Virus record (IMG/VR): IMGVR_UViG_3300021389_000111
Span: 1-28,963 of that record
Strand: one strand, 5' to 3'
Source of the DNA: a virus
DNA length: 28,963 nucleotides
Shown here: piece after piece, positions 26,852 through 28,963 of the stretch
Layout of the letters: each line of letters begins with the position of its first letter
How positions within the stretch are numbered: the first letter of the stretch is position 1
The notes under the pieces: generated by a model
Told to the model about the DNA's origin: nothing
The model's database searches: none
The model's input: the letters and a program-made list of their open reading frames with translations, nothing else
Position numbers and translations under genes: made by a program

Positions 26852-27282
26852 TTTTTATCTATTTCTTTAAGTTTACTTATTGCCCAATTAACTCCAGCGC
26901 TTCCACCCCAAGCATCCCACATTAATCCTCCACATCCTTCTGAATAAGGAACATCTTTGTTTTGTTGATGTCTTTTAAAACTTGCCATTCTTGATATAGT
27001 ATCTCTGCTTATGTTTTCTCTCCTAGCTAATTGTCCAGCTCTTGTCCAACCTACTCTAGTTCCACAATCACTTCCATTCTTTTCTTTCCACTCTACAGCT
27101 CTTTTAGCGTTGTTTACTGCACCATCTGGATAATCGTTATAGCTTTCTAATTCTACCTTTTTAAAAGCATCATAACAAATAGCAATAGCTTCATCTTTTT
27201 TGTGATAAGGCATAAGCATAGGAACGCAACGAATCATAAAATCGCTTTGCTTTTCTGCTGGTTTAGGCTTTGGTATTGGCAT
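26848..27282 (-). CDS. Conserved phage protein (NAKRAVEWKE / WDAWGG family), unknown role
   Basis: A 144-aa protein. Signatures are KQSDFMIRCVPMLM near 12-25, NNAKRAVEWKEKNGSDCGTRVGWTRAGQLARRENISRDTISRMASFKRHQQ near 58-108, and YSEGCGGLMWDAWGGSAGVNWAISKL near 113-138. I have seen this block, often fused or near XkdF-type proteases in phage genomes, but no function is established to my knowledge. It is basic and may bind DNA or another virion part. It overlaps the 133-aa gene stop as TAATG and the 92-aa gene by ATGA. Confidence 0.6.
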   Translation of the reverse strand: MPIPKPKPAEKQSDFMIRCVPMLMPYHKKDEAIAICYDAFKKVELESYNDYPDGAVNNAKRAVEWKEKNGSDCGTRVGWTRAGQLARRENISRDTISRMASFKRHQQNKDVPYSEGCGGLMWDAWGGSAGVNWAISKLKEIDKK

Positions 27283-27683
27283 TATAGTTTATTACCTTGA
27301 TATGTTACACCAAAGAATCCGTGAACTCCTTCATCTTCTAAATCTATTGCTTTAGACTTCCATCCATAAGGGTGGTCTACTGAAGTTACTGCTGGTGTTA
27401 CTACCATACCATCTTCATCTAAAACAGCTTCTTGTTCTACTGTAGTTATTTCTGGTTCGTTCCATAGTACATCAACAGAATATTTGTCTGATAATACTGG
27501 AGCTTTAGTTTCGTTTCCTTCTTCATCATATTCTCCTTGTTCTAAAACTATGTGTCCTAGCTTAACAATAGTGTGTTTATGCGAAGGATGTGAATTACCA
27601 TCTTCATCAGTTGAATGAGGTAAAGCTGCTATTTTAGATAAAGCACTTGCTTCATCATCAAATTCATATTTTGAAATTTTCAT
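27282..27683 (-). CDS. Conserved tail-associated protein, unknown function
   Basis: A 133-aa acidic protein, MKISKYEFDDEASALSKIAALPHSTDEDGN..., with YSVDVLWNEPEITTVEQEA near 68-86, and a conserved end VDHPYGWKSKAIDLEDEGVHGFFGVTYQGNKL. The PYGWKS...DLE..GVH.FFGV motif is recalled from proteins that follow fibres in Bacteroidota phages. It lies 10 bases after the LamG fibre gene and overlaps the 144-aa gene as TAATG. It may be a fibre chaperone or tail accessory. Confidence 0.58.
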   Translation of the reverse strand: MKISKYEFDDEASALSKIAALPHSTDEDGNSHPSHKHTIVKLGHIVLEQGEYDEEGNETKAPVLSDKYSVDVLWNEPEITTVEQEAVLDEDGMVVTPAVTSVDHPYGWKSKAIDLEDEGVHGFFGVTYQGNKL

Positions 27684-27693
27684 ATTTATTAAT

Positions 27694-28914
27694 TTATATT
27701 GTTGTTAATGCTGCTAATTCGCTATTTGATAATCTTGTGTTGTATAGTTTAAAATCTTGATAACTTCCAGATTGTTCATTGCCAAGAGAATTACCTAAAT
27801 AAAGGTCATTTAAAGATGATGGTACTGTTGCATTTCCAGAAGATGCTACTAAAACTCCGTTTATATATAAAGCATTGTCTCCACTTTTATATGCAAATGC
27901 AATTTTATTTAAAATATTTAAATTAATTGAACTGCTTATTACCAATAAAACACCATTTACATCTACTCTAATTTGGTTTGAAGAAGTAAAGTATATTTGA
28001 TAGTACGAAGAACCACTTGTATACGCAAGAGCAATACTCCTTGTTCCACTTGGTAATAAACTATTACTTTCAAAATACATAACGCCCTCTGTTAGTCCTA
28101 TAACACCATCTGGAGGAGTTTGACTACAAGCATCAGCCACTCTCGTTACAGCACTTCCACTTGTTGGTATATAAGAAGTAGCGTAGCTTCCTTCTTCTAG
28201 TTGAGCTCCGAATATGAAAAACCCACTTCCATTAGGAATAACTCTTGAGCCATTAACAACACCACCACTATAAGCATCATCTAACATATAAATAGTAAAT
28301 CCAGCAGTTCCATTGCTACCTATTTGACTGACTACTTTTAACCTTAAATAATCGCCAACTTCTTCATAAGTTAAAGTCATTGAAACTTCACTAATTATTG
28401 TTTTAGTTTCTAAATTAAAACTTGCATAAGCACCCGTTTGAGCATCTTCTCGTATTCCAAGTTTAGTTATTTCCCCTTTTTTTACAAAAAATGAAAATGA
28501 GTGATTAGTTAATGCTGTCGCTGCTATATATTTTCTTAATAAATGGGTTGAGTTTGCTCCATCTCCAATTAATTTAAAAGCATTTAAAGTTCCATCTGGA
28601 GAAGCAAAACCACTTACTACACTTGTACCACTTTTAGTCCAATAAGCATCGCTAAAATCTTGACTATATAAATATTTATTAGTCCTACTCGGCTCTAACA
28701 ATAAAGCACCTTTAGTATTTCCTTGAAAGTCAATTCTTGGTATTCCACTACCTACTGTTTCTATTAAACCAGATTGATTAACTGTTGTTCCACTTGATGC
28801 TCTTGTAAAGTCAAATGGTAGAGGTTTAAAGTTAGCGTTCTCGTCATTATACGCAAGAGCTGTTCCGTTACCAGTTGCCCATTGTCCATTACCAAATTTT
28901 AATGTATTAGCCAT
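27694..28914 (-). CDS. Tail fibre with C-terminal LamG/concanavalin-like domain
   Basis: A 406-aa protein. An N-terminal adaptor (FDFTRASSGTTVNQSGLIETV, IDFQGNTKGALLLEPSRTNKY near 35-80) leads to a first jelly-roll module (SQDFSDAYWTKSGTSV near 84-100 to SGFFIFGAQLEEGSYATSYIPTSGSAVTR near 226-256). The C-terminus is a LamG/concanavalin-type domain (VMYFESNSLLP, RSIALAY, NKIAFAYKSGDNALYINGVLVASSG, LNDLYLGN, FKLYNTRLSNSELAAL). It probably binds a surface polysaccharide. The shared DFTR...IET adaptor links it to the gene at 1-266. Start ATG 28914 follows ATTTAAACATAATATACA. Confidence 0.74.
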   Translation of the reverse strand: MANTLKFGNGQWATGNGTALAYNDENANFKPLPFDFTRASSGTTVNQSGLIETVGSGIPRIDFQGNTKGALLLEPSRTNKYLYSQDFSDAYWTKSGTSVVSGFASPDGTLNAFKLIGDGANSTHLLRKYIAATALTNHSFSFFVKKGEITKLGIREDAQTGAYASFNLETKTIISEVSMTLTYEEVGDYLRLKVVSQIGSNGTAGFTIYMLDDAYSGGVVNGSRVIPNGSGFFIFGAQLEEGSYATSYIPTSGSAVTRVADACSQTPPDGVIGLTEGVMYFESNSLLPSGTRSIALAYTSGSSYYQIYFTSSNQIRVDVNGVLLVISSSINLNILNKIAFAYKSGDNALYINGVLVASSGNATVPSSLNDLYLGNSLGNEQSGSYQDFKLYNTRLSNSELAALTTI

Positions 28915-28963
28915 TGTATATTATGTTTAAATTTAATTCGTTTACCATAGACACCCAGTTTCT
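28915..28963 (-). other. Leader of the fibre gene at the right edge
   Basis: 49 bases upstream of the LamG fibre gene. They hold an A+T-rich leader. On the minus strand a frame ending GCLW-stop (TAA 28942-28944) enters from the edge, which would fit the end of a preceding gene. Confidence 0.35.

Noticed and set aside
1-28963. Lysogeny genes, tRNAs, CRISPR arrays, insertion sequences
   Set aside because: No integrase, repressor, cloverleaf, spaced repeat array or transposase was seen; nearly all of the window is accounted for by phage genes.

Overview
The window is a segment, possibly nearly all, of a small A+T-rich (roughly 30% G+C by eye) tailed-phage genome of siphovirus type. The host is most likely a member of the Bacteroidota, probably a flavobacterium. 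Three things point there: the families of the structural proteins; the lack of Shine-Dalgarno sites, with A-rich leaders such as AAAACAAAACAAAATG instead; and promoter-like sites of the form TTG-N19-TATATT. Every supported gene is on the minus strand, so transcription runs from high to low coordinates. No integrase, repressor, tRNA or CRISPR was seen.

Layout in transcription order. At the right edge (28914 to 24236) lie a LamG-type tail fibre, two conserved phage proteins, a small membrane/coiled-coil protein, two secreted proteins (thioredoxin-like and beta-barrel-like), an M15 peptidase endolysin, a 50-aa protein and a 3TM-type holin: a distal-tail and lysis block. An extremely A+T-rich gap of about 200 bp follows (24039-24235), with promoter-like sites and perhaps the origin. 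The early/replication block (24038 to 15932) holds a NinG homologue split by a +1 frameshift, a strong UUCG-loop terminator, a promoter, small proteins, an annealing-type protein, SSB, a RecA/AAA-type helicase preceded by an intrinsic terminator, a sigma factor, a metallophosphoesterase, a FEN-type exonuclease, two all-alpha NTP-pyrophosphatase-like proteins, a thymidylate-synthase-fold enzyme with a dCMP-type specificity residue, a possible PD-(D/E)XK nuclease and a DnaA-domain-IV-like protein.

The late block (15872 to 1) starts with TerS and TerL. It continues through small membrane proteins, a tail-assembly-chaperone-like gene with a -1 frameshift signal, neck and distal-tail proteins, tape measure, XkdF-type protease, scaffold, major capsid, tail tube, portal, connector and fibre-like proteins. 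Terminators inside the block (after the 71-aa gene, the capsid gene and the tail-tube gene) probably set the relative dose of structural proteins.

Most notable: (1) a T9 slippery run in the chaperone-like gene joins 157 residues to an 84-codon -1 frame, and both downstream frames look like real protein over about 62 codons; (2) the order of head and tail modules is not canonical (tape measure before protease and capsid, portal near the end); (3) a hydroxymethylase-like enzyme overlaps a MazG-like NTPase, hinting at modified cytosine; (4) secreted and outer-membrane-like proteins sit in the lysis cassette; (5) promoter, leader and terminator elements recur. The left end is cut inside a fibre gene. 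Joining the two window ends keeps that frame open to an early stop, so the window may be close to a whole circularly permuted genome. All functional calls rest on reading motifs and remembered family resemblance; no database search was run.
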